64,000 bases of DNA, from positions 7,489,001 through 7,553,000 of the forward strand of contig JAZBRS010000059.1 of assembly GCA_037176725.1 (NCBI GenBank), given 5' to 3'. The position numbers were made by a program, and so were the translations under genes. Within the stretch, counting starts at the first letter, position 1; every line of letters begins with the position of its first letter. A model generated the notes under the pieces. The model had not been told where the DNA came from and made no database searches. It worked only from the letters and a program-made list of their open reading frames with translations. The DNA comes from Posidonia oceanica (taxonomy: Eukaryota > Streptophyta > Magnoliopsida > Alismatales > Posidoniaceae). Positions 20,701 through 31,100 of this stretch are shown here, in pieces.

Positions 20701-23700
20701 CTGGAGCGGCGTCGCCGGGCCATGACGCGGCCTGAAACCGATCGGAGAGGACGGCGGAGGCCTACAAGGGATTTTGGAGCAGACCGTGCGATTGGGGCGA
20801 CACCGGCTAGATCTGAGGGCAGGGCTGGATTCCTGGAGGTCACGCGGAGCTCGGACGACCATCGGAGCAACGTTCTGCAAGCCGGAGCAGCGAGGCGGTC
20901 TCCGAGCTCACCGGAGAAGACAGGTTGAAGGCGACGCTGACTTGGCGAGAACGGTTGCAGAACCCTAGTCTAGGGGGCGGAGAAGCAAGAACCGGGGAGA
21001 ACTAAGCTAATGGAGGAGAAGGATACCTGCTGCGCTGTCCGGAGCGTCCCCCCGACGTGGGTGGGTTCTGCAGATGGCGGCGAGGTTCGTCTGACTGGTG
21101 CGGGCGTCGTCGGCAGCTCGCGAGTGCTTGGAACGGCACCACGGAGTCCTCCGGAGCTCGTTGGATGCTCGGAAGGGAGTTCTGAAGCCGGTGGAAGAAA
21201 GCGGCTCCTTTGGATTCAGCAGAGGCTACCGGACGTGGGGGAGTGCTGTGTTGCTCTCTAGGCTGAACGGAGAGTTCTGGCGAGCTTCTGGAGGTTGGGT
21301 GAGCGTTTCTGGAAGGTCAAATTGGGTCGTGGAGGCCTGGTTCAGGAGTTTGCAGGCGGAGGGATTTCGAGCAGTAAACTAGGACAACTGTTTGTTGTGG
21401 TGGGTTTGAACTGCGGTGAGAGTTGGAGGTGAAGCTTGGGTGGTTTGAGAAGGTGGTATTCAGGCGGGTTGCTGGGAGGAATTTGGGATGGATTTGGAGT
21501 CTGTGGTGCGGGAATTTTGGATGGAGGTGGAGTTGGGTTGCTGTGGAGGATGCTGGGTGTTTCTGGGTGGTTCTGGGTTAGGAATGGTCGTGGAATGGAG
21601 GGCTGTGGTGCTAGAAGCTTGGGTGAGATTGGGGAAGGAATTGGGAGAGATTTGGAAGGTGTTTTAGGTTCTGGAATGGAGTGGGATCAAGGGGAAGGAA
21701 ATGCGGATTTTTCAGAGGAAGAGGGGAGAATTCTCTCGGTTCTCTCTGGCTGGGGGAGCGCAAGGAAGAAGCTCGGTGCTCTGGGCAATGAAGGATGAGT
21801 TTTCTGATGTTGGGTGCTACTGGTTTTCTCCATTCTGCTGGTGCGGCCGCAATTGAATGCAAAGGAGGGCATGGCAAGCGGTTGCAGGCGCACGGCCGAG
21901 GAGGGCTGCGCACGCCGGTCCGGCCTGATGCAGAGGGTATGCGGGCGCGCAAGGACAGCAGGTGGAAGGACAGCGCTGTCGATCTGAGGAGGTTGCTGGC
22001 AGAGAAAACGAAGAAAAAAACAGAGGGGAAGGAAGCAGGAGAGGAAGAAGGAGGGAGGAGGAAGAGAAGCAGGCGTGGGCCAGGCCTCGTGCGCGTGCTG
22101 GAGAAAAGGGAAAAAAGGAAAAAAAAGAAAGGAAGGAGGAGAGGGGAGACAGGCCGGACCGGGCCCAAGAAAGGGGAAAGAAAAGAAAGAAAGAAAAATA
22201 GAAAGGAAGAAAGAAGGGAGGAAGAGAGGGGAGAGAAATAAATTAGATAAAAATAAAATAAAAATAAAACAAAAATAGAAAAAGGTTCTTAGAGTGATTG
22301 TGTTTTAAGTTGGGACCTTGATTAAGTTTTTTAATAATTGTTTTTGATTAATTAGTTGGGTTTAGAGAGATTTAGTTTTGATTAAGGTTTTTAGAGTTTT
22401 GTTTATTTTGATTTGTTTTTTATTTTGATTAAATGTTTGTTAAGTCTTTTAAGTTGTTTTCTGATTATGTTTTCCTTGTTAAGTACCTGGGATGTTAATT
22501 AGGATTAAAGTTTGTTTTAAACTAATTAGAGTGGGTTTTGGATTTTTGATTTTGATCATTTTTTGCTTAAGTCTTTTTTATTTGTTTTTTGATTTTTGTT
22601 TGTTGAGTTCTTTTAATTAATTTCTTTTTTTGTTAGGTCTTCTTGTTAAGTTTTTAGTTTGGTGTTTTTGGATTCTTGATTGTTTGTTATTATTATTATT
22701 TTCCCTTTTTTTTCGTCAGGTTTTTGAGTTGTTCTTCTTATATTCGTTAGGTTTCTTCGTTTCCCTTAATTAGTTGTCTTGGCACTTTTTAATTGTTTTC
22801 TTTTCTTTTTAGGAATTGTTTTCGATTGTTTTTTAGTAAGGTTCTTATTTTGACTTGTTTTGATTGCTTTTTGGTTTTTTCCTTGATTTTACAGCATTTT
22901 CTTTTGGTTGGTTTCGCATTTTTTAGTTGCATTCTTGGTTTCCCTTTTTTAGTTGGATTTAGTTAGGCTTTTGTTTTTAATTGTTTGGTTAGTTTTTTAA
23001 TTATTTCTTTTTAGGATTTTGACTTGTTTCTCTTTTGTTTTAGAGTTTTAAAGGTTTTCAAAGGTTTTTAAAAGGTTTAGTAAGAGAAGATAAGAGGAAA
23101 TTAGAAAGGAGAGGAAAAGGGAGAAATGGAGGAATAAATAGGAAAGAGAGGAGTTGAAGGGAAGTAATTTTTTGAAAATCAAAGAAAATGGTAAAAATAA
23201 GATAAAAATAGGAATAAGGTTGAGAACAGATGGAAGCACAAGGAGGCCCACAGCCAGGCAAAAAAGAGGGAGAAAAGGAGGTGAAAAGAAGGAGGATAAT
23301 CAGGAGAGAGAGAGGAGAGAGAAAAGGATAATCTAGGAGAGAGAAAAGGATAATTTGGGCAAAAGGAGGTCTTAGAGGTTTCGAAAAGGGGTGAAATTTG
23401 GTGAGTGTGTAGTCTAGGGTCTCTAGTCTTGCTCCCAGGGTTTTGGTTTGGTTTTGAGGAAGTTTTGGAAGGGTTTTGGGGTGTAGAAAAAGGGTAGTTT
23501 CGCCTAAGTTTTCTAGGATTTTTGGGAGTGGTTTTGGTTTGAAATTCTAAGGGCTTTTTGGTGGGTTTGCTAAGTCAGGAAGGGTGAGTTTTCCTATATT
23601 TTTGGATAGTTTTTGGGTTCAGGAAAGGGGTGTAATCTTAGGTTGAGTTTGGGTTTGTTTTGAGGGGAAAGAGGAAGAAAATGGTGTGGGTTTGGACCTA

Positions 23701-23765
23701 GGTTTGGGTTCAGAAGCCACCAGAAGATTCCAATTGATTCAGCCTGTCAAAATGGGGTGTCAACA
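17701..23765 (-). mobile_element. Tat/Ogre-type solo LTR, 6.07 kb, nested in Sirevirus LTR
   Basis: Read on the minus strand it starts TGTTGACACCCCATTTTGAC at 23765, as do the LTRs of the 26.9-kb element. It ends ACACCGGGATTACCATA at 17701. The target duplication is ATACC (17696-17700) versus ATACT (23766-23770), one mismatch. Internal landmarks shared with the intact element's LTRs: the block around 18037-18125 (reverse of GGGGGTGCCTAACACCTTCC); GTGGCGACTCCG (reverse at 17866-17877); a GCAAAACGGTGC tandem array; and long TGCAATTT-rich stretches. It has no internal region, so it is a recombination product. The terminal TATGG instead of the expected TGTAG indicates decay. Lys/Arg- or Cys/Phe-rich ORFs inside it are repeat artefacts. 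Confidence 0.88.
18390..19485 (-). repeat. Tandem array in the solo LTR, ~29-31 bp unit
   Basis: More than 30 imperfect units. Each contains GCAAAACGGTGC(A/G)AGAAAC and a variable spacer such as AAAGCGGCAC. Because most units are near 30 bp, all frames lack stops over long distances. This creates apparent ORFs of up to ~400 codons on the minus strand and ~330 on the plus strand. Confidence 0.9.
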
Positions 23766-24482
23766 ATACTGAATTAGGATCACCGGAAAAATATCATCTT
23801 CATTCGATCGTTAGTATGATTTCGGAACACCGAAATATTTCGATCTGCCGAATCAGTCGAACGTTGCAGGATTTCGGTCGACCAATCAATTTTGGCATAC
23901 CGAATCAGAGATCTGTTTCAATCCGTTGGGCTAGCCGTTAGACACAATGTTATACCTTGCTAAACCTATAAATAGGACCCCAAGGACCTTACCAAGAAGT
24001 ACCAATTTATATCATATCAATACACTACCTCTACTAAGCTTAAATTCTTCCAAATTAGCCAAAAGAGTTTTCATTCTGTTTCAATTGCTAATACTGAGCT
24101 GTGGAGATCACAAGAGTTACTTTCTGTAAACATTCGCGGTAACAAAGGTTGTGCTTCTCTAGCTGTGAGAAGGTCTCTGCGGGATTTGCAGAGGAGGTCT
24201 CTATCTTCATCAAGTAAGTGTAATTTACTGTGATATAAGATTAAGAGAACTCCAGAGGAGATCTGGGAGTGGACTAGGCCGGGTTGGCTGAACCACTACA
24301 TATCCGTTTGTTAAATTCACTGCCTCTCTTCTCATTCTGTACATGTGGTAAATTAGATTTCAACCATATTATTTAATTGAATATTCTTATTTAAGTAAAG
24401 TTAAATAATCTATTTCAAAGAATATAGATAAATTTTAAATACTCTATTCACCCCCCTCTAGAGTAGCCTCTCGATTCTAATA
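23766..24482 (+). repeat. Sirevirus 3' LTR, right part
   Basis: Continues the 3' LTR from GAATTAGGATCACC to ATTCTAATA and matches 6331-7041, including the TATA box. The terminal dinucleotide CA of the 5' LTR appears here as TA. The TSD ATGCA follows at 24483-24487. Confidence 0.9.
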
Positions 24483-24811
24483 ATGCAAGTATAAGATACT
24501 TTCTCACATTGCAAGAGATGTTTTTGCCATTCCAGTTTCCACTGTTGCTTCAGAATCAACATTTAGCATGGGTGGTCGTATACTTTGTCATTATAGAAGC
24601 TTCATAACTCCAAAGCTTGTGGAATGCTTGATATACACCGAAGATTGGATAAGAGGCACATTTCTTAAACTTGAAGAAAACTTTGAAGAACTTGAAAAAA
24701 TTGAGATGTCAGGTAATTCACTCTCATTTATCTTTATCTTTTTTATGATTTCAATAATGATAAATATGTTTATGATAATTGACATTTAACATTTCAGTTG
24801 TTCTCCTTTGA
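24483..24811 (+). pseudogene. hAT transposase fragment 3 (C-terminal dimerisation domain)
   Basis: Coding resumes after the Sirevirus TSD: KYKILSHIARDVFAIPVSTVASESTFSMGGR, then SFITPKLVECLIYTEDWIR. This is the Dimer_Tnp_hAT domain that mediates transposase multimerisation. The exon ends at 24712 before a clear GT-AG intron (24713-24797, GTAATTC...TTTCAG). The next exon gives only a few codons before TGA near 24809. This part is well preserved compared with fragment 1. Together, fragments 1-3 cover most of the catalytic and dimerisation regions in order. Confidence 0.85.
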
Positions 24812-25429
24812 AGATAAGCAAAAGGAAAGAAAGGTTGAAATATGAGCTGAACAATTTACTTGATACACGTAGTAATTTATTTGATACATGTGGCTTCCGC
24901 TTGATGTGCAAGATTTCATTTCTATGTTCAACTGACTATTATGTAGATGTTTTATTTGATACATGTGGTGATGTAGATGCTTTCCTTCAATCCGGGATGT
25001 CTTTGACACTTTCAAATGTCAACATATATTTGACGTGCAGAACCTATTGTTGGATGCTAGCAGATGTGTGGTTAAAGATATAAATGCCATTGCCACTTTC
25101 CTCGATGCACTGCAGATGTGTGGTTAAAGTCTTAAAGATTGCTAAATGAGGAGACTTGCTACATAGAATGATGGCTGACATTTTGCTGCTATTTTGAAAG
25201 ATCAGAGACTTCAAAATCAATCATACCTTGTTGTTTTTATTTTTTCTATATAGAATGATGTATTAAGGAAGAAATCAACTTTGTTTTTGGCTGCAACATG
25301 TTTTTATTTTTAATGATTGTATCTTGATTACAACATTATGTAATCATGTTATATTGTCGAACTGAACATGTTGGTTGCAGCATTATGTAATCATGTTTCT
25401 TGGTTGCGGTATTATATATCTTGATTGCA

Positions 25430-25845
25430 GCTCTTACTAATTATCAAAAACTAATATTGTTGAATCATGTTTTGATAAATATTTAGATTGAAAACCGAGA
25501 ACCAAATCGAACCGACCAACTTTTAGACGGTTCGGTTCTAAATACATACATGGTTCGGTTTGGTTCCAATATAGCTAGAACCGATAAGACGGTTCGGTTC
25601 ATGGTTCTTGGTTGCAGTTCTCACTAATTATCAAAAAATAATATTATTGAATCATATTTTGATAAATATTTAGATTGAAAATTGAAAACCAAACTGAACC
25701 GACCGACTTTTGGACGATTTGATTTGATTTGGTTCTAAGTACATACACGGTTCGGTTCGGTTCGGTTATAACCAGAATTGATAGGTACAGTTCGGTTCAT
25801 GGTTCTTGTCAGAATTGAATTGAACCGAATCGTGTGCACTCCTAG
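25430..25845 (+). repeat. hAT 3' subterminal repeats and putative 3' terminus
   Basis: Two ~187-bp direct copies (about 25430-25616 and 25617-25805) carry clusters of GGTTCGGTTC / GAACCGAACC. The sequence ends GAACCGAATCGTGTGCACTCCTAG at 25845. Clusters of (GGTTCGG)n just inside a terminus of CTAGG(A/G)GTG type are usual for plant hAT elements. I therefore take 25845 as the 3' end of the hAT element starting before 2938. The opposite terminus is not visible. Confidence 0.55.
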
Positions 25846-27309
25846 TCCCAACTCCATCGGCTATTCATCTATTCCTTTTGTTTTGGACACTATTGTGAAT
25901 GGCTCCCAATAGGAGCTCCTTTGGAGCTGATTTCTTGAGTTGCATGTTGGAGTTGCCATCGTTGAGAAGGTTAGAGGAGCCACTACAATGAGTGATGATT
26001 TCCATGGGTGAGGAGTGGAACTGATGCTTCAAATAAATGATATTTTTTCATAGTCAGTGGCATTTAACATCTTTTTTATGGTCTTCTTGGTGTAAGCTCT
26101 CTCCACTACTTCACTCTACTTATTTGAGCCTATGATTATTTATAATAAAATTAAGAAAATAAACTAATAATTGTACAATGACAATGACGTGCTCCATTTA
26201 GTGAATATGGTGTGATGATTTCGTAAACTTTTGTTTATGGAACAAGGGATGAGGATCAAGGCCTACATAGTGAGGCTTCAGTATCCATTCCGATGAACCT
26301 CATTTTCACTATGATTATCGACACTAATGTCATATGTTGTAACTTAAGTAGCATGGGAATAGCTTCCAAAGTGTAAGATTTTGACCTAAGCCATTTTCTA
26401 TAGGAAGCTTGTCCTTACTAGATTCTGGATTTTAGGTCAAAAATTAAAACTTAAGCATGAAACTTCTCTAGGTAGTTAACTTCATCTGACATTGTTTGGA
26501 GCTTCTAATAAAGCTAGCTTTCGGCAAGCCCCAAAAGCGAAAGAAAACACTAACTAAATGATGCAATTGATAGAGATCAAGTGTAATTGGTTGAGCACTT
26601 TTATAAGATCTAATCATTAATGTCTATTTTCGACATTAATAAGTATTTCCAATAATTTAATACCTTATGCAGCACAATGTCATATCTGTTAGTTAGATCA
26701 AGAAAAAGAATTACATATGTTCTACCAAAGTCAATATGCTCAATTCATCTACAAACACACCTTTAGGTTTAATGGTTGGTGGGGTCATGATCATTGCGAT
26801 TTTTCTTCTCGAACTAAAAAACATTCAACTACCTTTGTCTACATCATCTACTCGTCTCCCAAGCTTCAAGACTATTGCTAAAATTAGGAGTGCACAATGT
26901 ATAAGAATACAACATACCAATAATAATCATTTCAAAAAAATCAATAATAATAAAGATAATTAAATACCACATGTATCAAATAAATCGATTCATGACATTC
27001 GTCAACCTTTCTTTCCCTTTTGCTTCTCTTCATTAACTACGAAGGAAAGTAAGTGAAATGTCAAGTGTAAACTACCACAAACATATTTAAAATAATTGAA
27101 ATTACAAAAAAGACAAAGACAAATAAAAATAAATTACTCGACATCTCAAAATTTTCAAGTTCTTCAAAGTTAGTATGTGGACGTTCGTCAGCTATCTCTT
27201 TCTTCCTTTCTCTTCTCCTTCTTCTTTCTCACTTCAAAACCTTAGAGGAGAGCTGCCACCCGCCACCATTCCCACCTTGTCATCTTCCTCTTCACTTTCG
27301 TGCTGAAGA
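25846..27309. other. AT-rich spacer without recognised genes
   Basis: No supported ORF and no recognised repeat apart from a 12-bp TAGGAGTGCACA at 26885-26896, an inverted match to the hAT end at 25833-25844. Short runs such as CTCTTTCTTCC near 27200 look like low complexity. Confidence 0.5.
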
Positions 27310-27513
27310 TTGAAGCAACCAAAGTCCTTTGAAGAAGAAGTATTTTGTCACTGTGGTTTTCTCTCTCTCATGGTGACAACTTGGACGAGGCACAACTTCG
27401 GTCGATGGTTCCATGGGTGCTCAATATTCAAAGGAGATGGTTGTGGGTTTTTTGAGTGGATAGATTCTCCACTAACTGAACGTGGAGTGGACGTAATTTG
27501 GATGCACCATTAG
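27310..27513 (+). pseudogene. GRF-type zinc-finger fragment
   Basis: 67 open codons without an N-terminal ATG; a stop lies just upstream at 27304-27306. They encode FCHCGF...TTWTRHNFGRWFHGCSIF...GCGFFEWIDSPL, which fits the GRF zinc finger (C-x-C ... C ... C with GRxFxGC and FFEWxD). Small plant GRF proteins often also carry a coiled coil and a C-terminal membrane helix. Neither is present here, and the frame ends at TAG 27511-27513. It is probably a captured or decayed piece. GRF fingers bind single-stranded nucleic acid in other proteins; no function is claimed for this fragment. Confidence 0.5.
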
Positions 27514-27580
27514 CAGGTGGCCAAGATTAAGGCACATAGAAATGGTCAAGCTTTTCCCCAAATCCAATATATGCAGCCTT

Positions 27581-27797
27581 CTGTTATCTTTCATGTTCCA
27601 TTTTTCACTTTGTTTTTCATGAGATTAAAATGGTTTTTAGTTGGAGTGATATTTGGTCTTATAATGTACTGATTGTGTCTACTTTTCTCTGTTATCTTTC
27701 ATGTTCCATTTTTTTACTTTTTTTACATGAGATTAAAATGGTTTTTAGTTGGAGTGATATTTGGTCTTGCAATGTACTAATTGTAACTACTTTTCAA
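27581..27797 (+). repeat. 108-bp tandem duplication
   Basis: Copy 1 (27581-27688) and copy 2 (27689-27797) both begin CTGTTATCTTTCATGTTCC and share TGGAGTGATATTTGGTCTT. A few substitutions separate them. The following 330 bp (to 28144) contain further short repeats such as TTTATGGATCCTGAAATGAATTGTG (about 27940 and 28013). Confidence 0.8.
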
Positions 27798-28144
27798 TTG
27801 AATGAAATGAAATTGGATTTGAACCAATATATAAAAGTGCTTATGTGTTTACCTTCATTCTCCTACCAACATTCCAACGTCGAGATCAACATATAAAAGT
27901 ATTTATGGTTCTTGAACTAGAAATGGATCAAACCAGTGTTTATGGATCCTGAAATGAATTGTGCTTGCATTCCTAAACATTCCTGAACTATAAAAGTGAG
28001 TGTTGATGTTTATGGATCCTGAAATGAATTGTGTTTAGAACATGCCTGAACTAAAAATATATAAAAGTGCTTGCATTATTGATTTAAACTAGAAATAAAA
28101 TGGAATACTGGAAATGAAATGAATTGTATTCCTTAATTGCTTAC

Positions 28145-31100
28145 TGTTGACACCCCATTTTGACAGGCTGGATCGTTTGGAGCCTTCCGGTGGCTGCTGG
28201 ACCCGAACCTAGACACAAATCCACACCTTCCTCTCCTTCTTTTCCCTCAAAACAAGCCTGAACTTGACCTGAGCCTACACCCTTTTCCCGGACCCGAAAA
28301 CCCACCAAAATCCATAAGAACACTCACCCCTGATGACTTGGTAAACCCACCAAAAAGCCTGCAAAATCTCAAACCAGACCCCTCCCAAAAACCCTAGGAA
28401 ACTTAGGCCAAGATACCCTTTTTCTACACCCCAAAACCCCTCCAAAACTTCCTCAGAACCAAACCAAAACTCCGAGAACAGAACTAGAGACCCTAGACCC
28501 CACACCTGCCAAATTTCACCCCTTTCCGAGACCTTTAAGACCCCTTTTCGCTGGAATTATCGTTTTCTCTCTCCGGGATTATCGTTTTCTCTCTCCTCTC
28601 TCTCTCCTGATTATCGTCTCTCTTTTCATCCCCTTCTCGCCCTCCTTCTGGCTTGGCAGCGGGCCCCCTTTGTACTCCTATCCCTTCTCTATCTTATTCC
28701 TATTTTTATTGTATTTTTACCATCTTCCTTGAATTTTAAAAAATCTTTTCCCTCAAACCTACCTCTTTCCCTTTTATTCCCTTTTTTCCTTTTTTCTTCT
28801 TCTTTTTCTTTTCTTCTTCTTTCCTTTGCAAAAAACCTCAAAAATCCTTAAAAATCTGTAAAACCCCAAGACCTAAAAGAAACAAATCAGAATCCCAAGA
28901 AAAAGCAATTAAAAACATTAAATAAATAATTAAAAACCCAAGCTTAATTAAATCAAGCTAAAAAGAAAATCAAGCATGCAAACTGAAAAATGCAAAACAA
29001 ACTAAAATAAAATACTGTAAAATCAACTAAAAAACTGAAATAAAATCAGAACCTACCAAAAATGAAAACCCCACTAAAAGAATTAAAAAACAAACCCTAG
29101 AGAGAAGAATTAAAAATCAAATACTAAAACAAGTAATTAAAGAGAACAAAAAACTTAACCTAATAAACATAAGAAAGAAACAACATAAGAACTTAATTAA
29201 AAAAGGAAAAGAAAATACAGTTAAAAGACTTAAAACACTTAATCAAACCAGAAAAATCCAACTAAAAAACATCAAGAGGAATTAACAAATAAAAATCAAA
29301 AAACCTAGGTCAAGAGACTTAAAAAGGGGAAAACATAAAAGACTAGAACTAAAAGCCCCAAAACCCACTCAAAATAATATGAAAATAAATCCTAAAAATC
29401 CTAATTAACATCCTAAAATACTTAACAAGAAAACACAATGTTAAAAACAATTTAAAAGAATTTAACCAACACTTAATCAAGTGGGAAATGGATTAAAAAC
29501 AAAATAAAACCCTAAAACCCTAATCAAGCCTAAAACACACTAATTAACCTAAAAACGGTCATTAAAAAATCCAGATATACGCCTAACCTACAACCCAAGT
29601 CATCCCATATTTTTATTTATTTTTATCTTATTTTCTCCTATTTTTTCTTTCCATCTTTCTTTCTTCCTTCTTTTTTATTCCCCTTTTCTTCCTTACTGGG
29701 CTTATCAGCCCGTTCACCATTTCTTTCCTTTTTTTCAAAACTTCGGCCCGCGGCCCGCTGCTACAGCGCCTCCGTCTTCCTCACCTCCTCCCGCGTTGCA
29801 GAGCAACAGTACCCGCTGGCCTGCGCCTCTGCCCGCCTGCCATGCTGCCCTCCTGCCATCTCCAAGCACGCGCCGAACTCCGTCCGTGCCTCCTGCCATC
29901 GCCACGCCGGAGCATTCAATGCGGCAGGCCTGCAAAAGCGAGGAAAGGAGTTGTCAGATCGAGGGGAGGAAGGAGGGAAATCAAGGTGAAAGACAGGAGG
30001 GAAAAGAGAGGAGAAAAACCAGTGAGTGGATCCCGGGAAGAGAGGAGGAGGATTCCAGCGAATTCCCAGAGAGAGAGAGCACCGTTCTTCCTCTGAAATC
30101 CACCCAGAAACACCCGACCTCCGCCTCTTCTTTCCACCGCGAACCAGCACCCGAAACACCTCCAGAACAGCCCAGAATCCGCCCCCCAATCTCACCCAAG
30201 CCACCTGCCACCTAACCCACCATTCCACACAGAGAACGACCCCAGCATTTCACCTCCATCCGCCTGAGACCCAACCAGAACCCAACGCCTTTCCCTTCTG
30301 AAATTCCCCGCACCACAGGCCGCTCCTCCTCCCCAAACCCTGTCCCGATACTCGCCAAGAAACCACCTCACTAAGCCACCCGACCTTCAGCCCTTTCCCT
30401 CGCCACAGACTGCAAACTTCACCACAAACACCTGTGCCACCTACTGTCCGGAAACCGACTCCACCTTCAAACTCCCTCTACACCCCTCGGAACTGCAAGC
30501 CAACTGTCCAGAAAGCCTCGCCGGACCTCCAGCAATCCTCCGGAAGGCTCCATCCAATCCGAGGAGCAGCGAACAATCCCCCCGATATCTGGCGGCTACC
30601 TGTGAACCCAAAAGCTTCAGATCTGCAGCTGAGCTCCGAAGCTTCCGTCCAACCGATTGGGAAGCATCGGAAGAACGTCCTGAAGCCGCTCCAGCCTTCG
30701 CGAGCAGCTGACGACTACTGCAGCAACCGGACGAACGCCGCCGATCAACTCTGGAACCACCGACGTCGGGAGAACACCTCAGACGCGGAAAAAGGTAGGT
30801 TCCGCCTCCCTTAGCCTCCTCTTCCCCCTCTGCTGCTTCTCCGCCTTTTAGAAATAAGCTCCCGGCCCTCCTGCCCCGATGCCAGCTCCGGTCAGGTTCG
30901 TCTTCTCCGGCGGGCTTCTCCAGTCGTCGCGTCGCTCCGGCCAGCGGAACGTGCCCCTGGAGGTTGCCGCAGGACCGCACGAACCTCAGGAAGCTTCTCC
31001 GGCCCTCAGAACGCAGCGTCGCTGCGTCGATCACCGGGACGAAGCTCCTGAAGCTCTGCAGTGCTCCGGCGACCGTTCCAGTCCGTTCCAGACCGCGTCA

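Larger units (their letters stand above)
5951..24482 (+). mobile_element. Sirevirus-type Ty1/copia element with nested insertions
   Basis: LTRs begin TGTTGAAAAT and end TCTAACA (5') or TCTAATA (3'). The TSD is ATGCA (5946-5950 and 24483-24487) within a hAT exon. Without its two nested insertions the element is about 9.4 kb. Lineage evidence: a Met-type PBS, gag with a zinc knuckle and long coiled coil, copia order PR-INT-RT-RH, an extra ORF 3' of pol, several GGGGGAG-type polypurine motifs, and CGG..CCG palindromes upstream of the LTR TATA box. These are traits described for Sireviruses. Gag-pol carries multiple stops and frameshifts, so the element is non-autonomous. The two LTRs show scattered substitutions, clearly more than those of the Tat element at 28145. 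Confidence 0.9.

Noticed and set aside
21795..22241. 148-codon Lys/Glu/Arg-rich ORF
   Set aside because: Purine-rich low-complexity sequence inside a solo LTR; no start context or homologous core.
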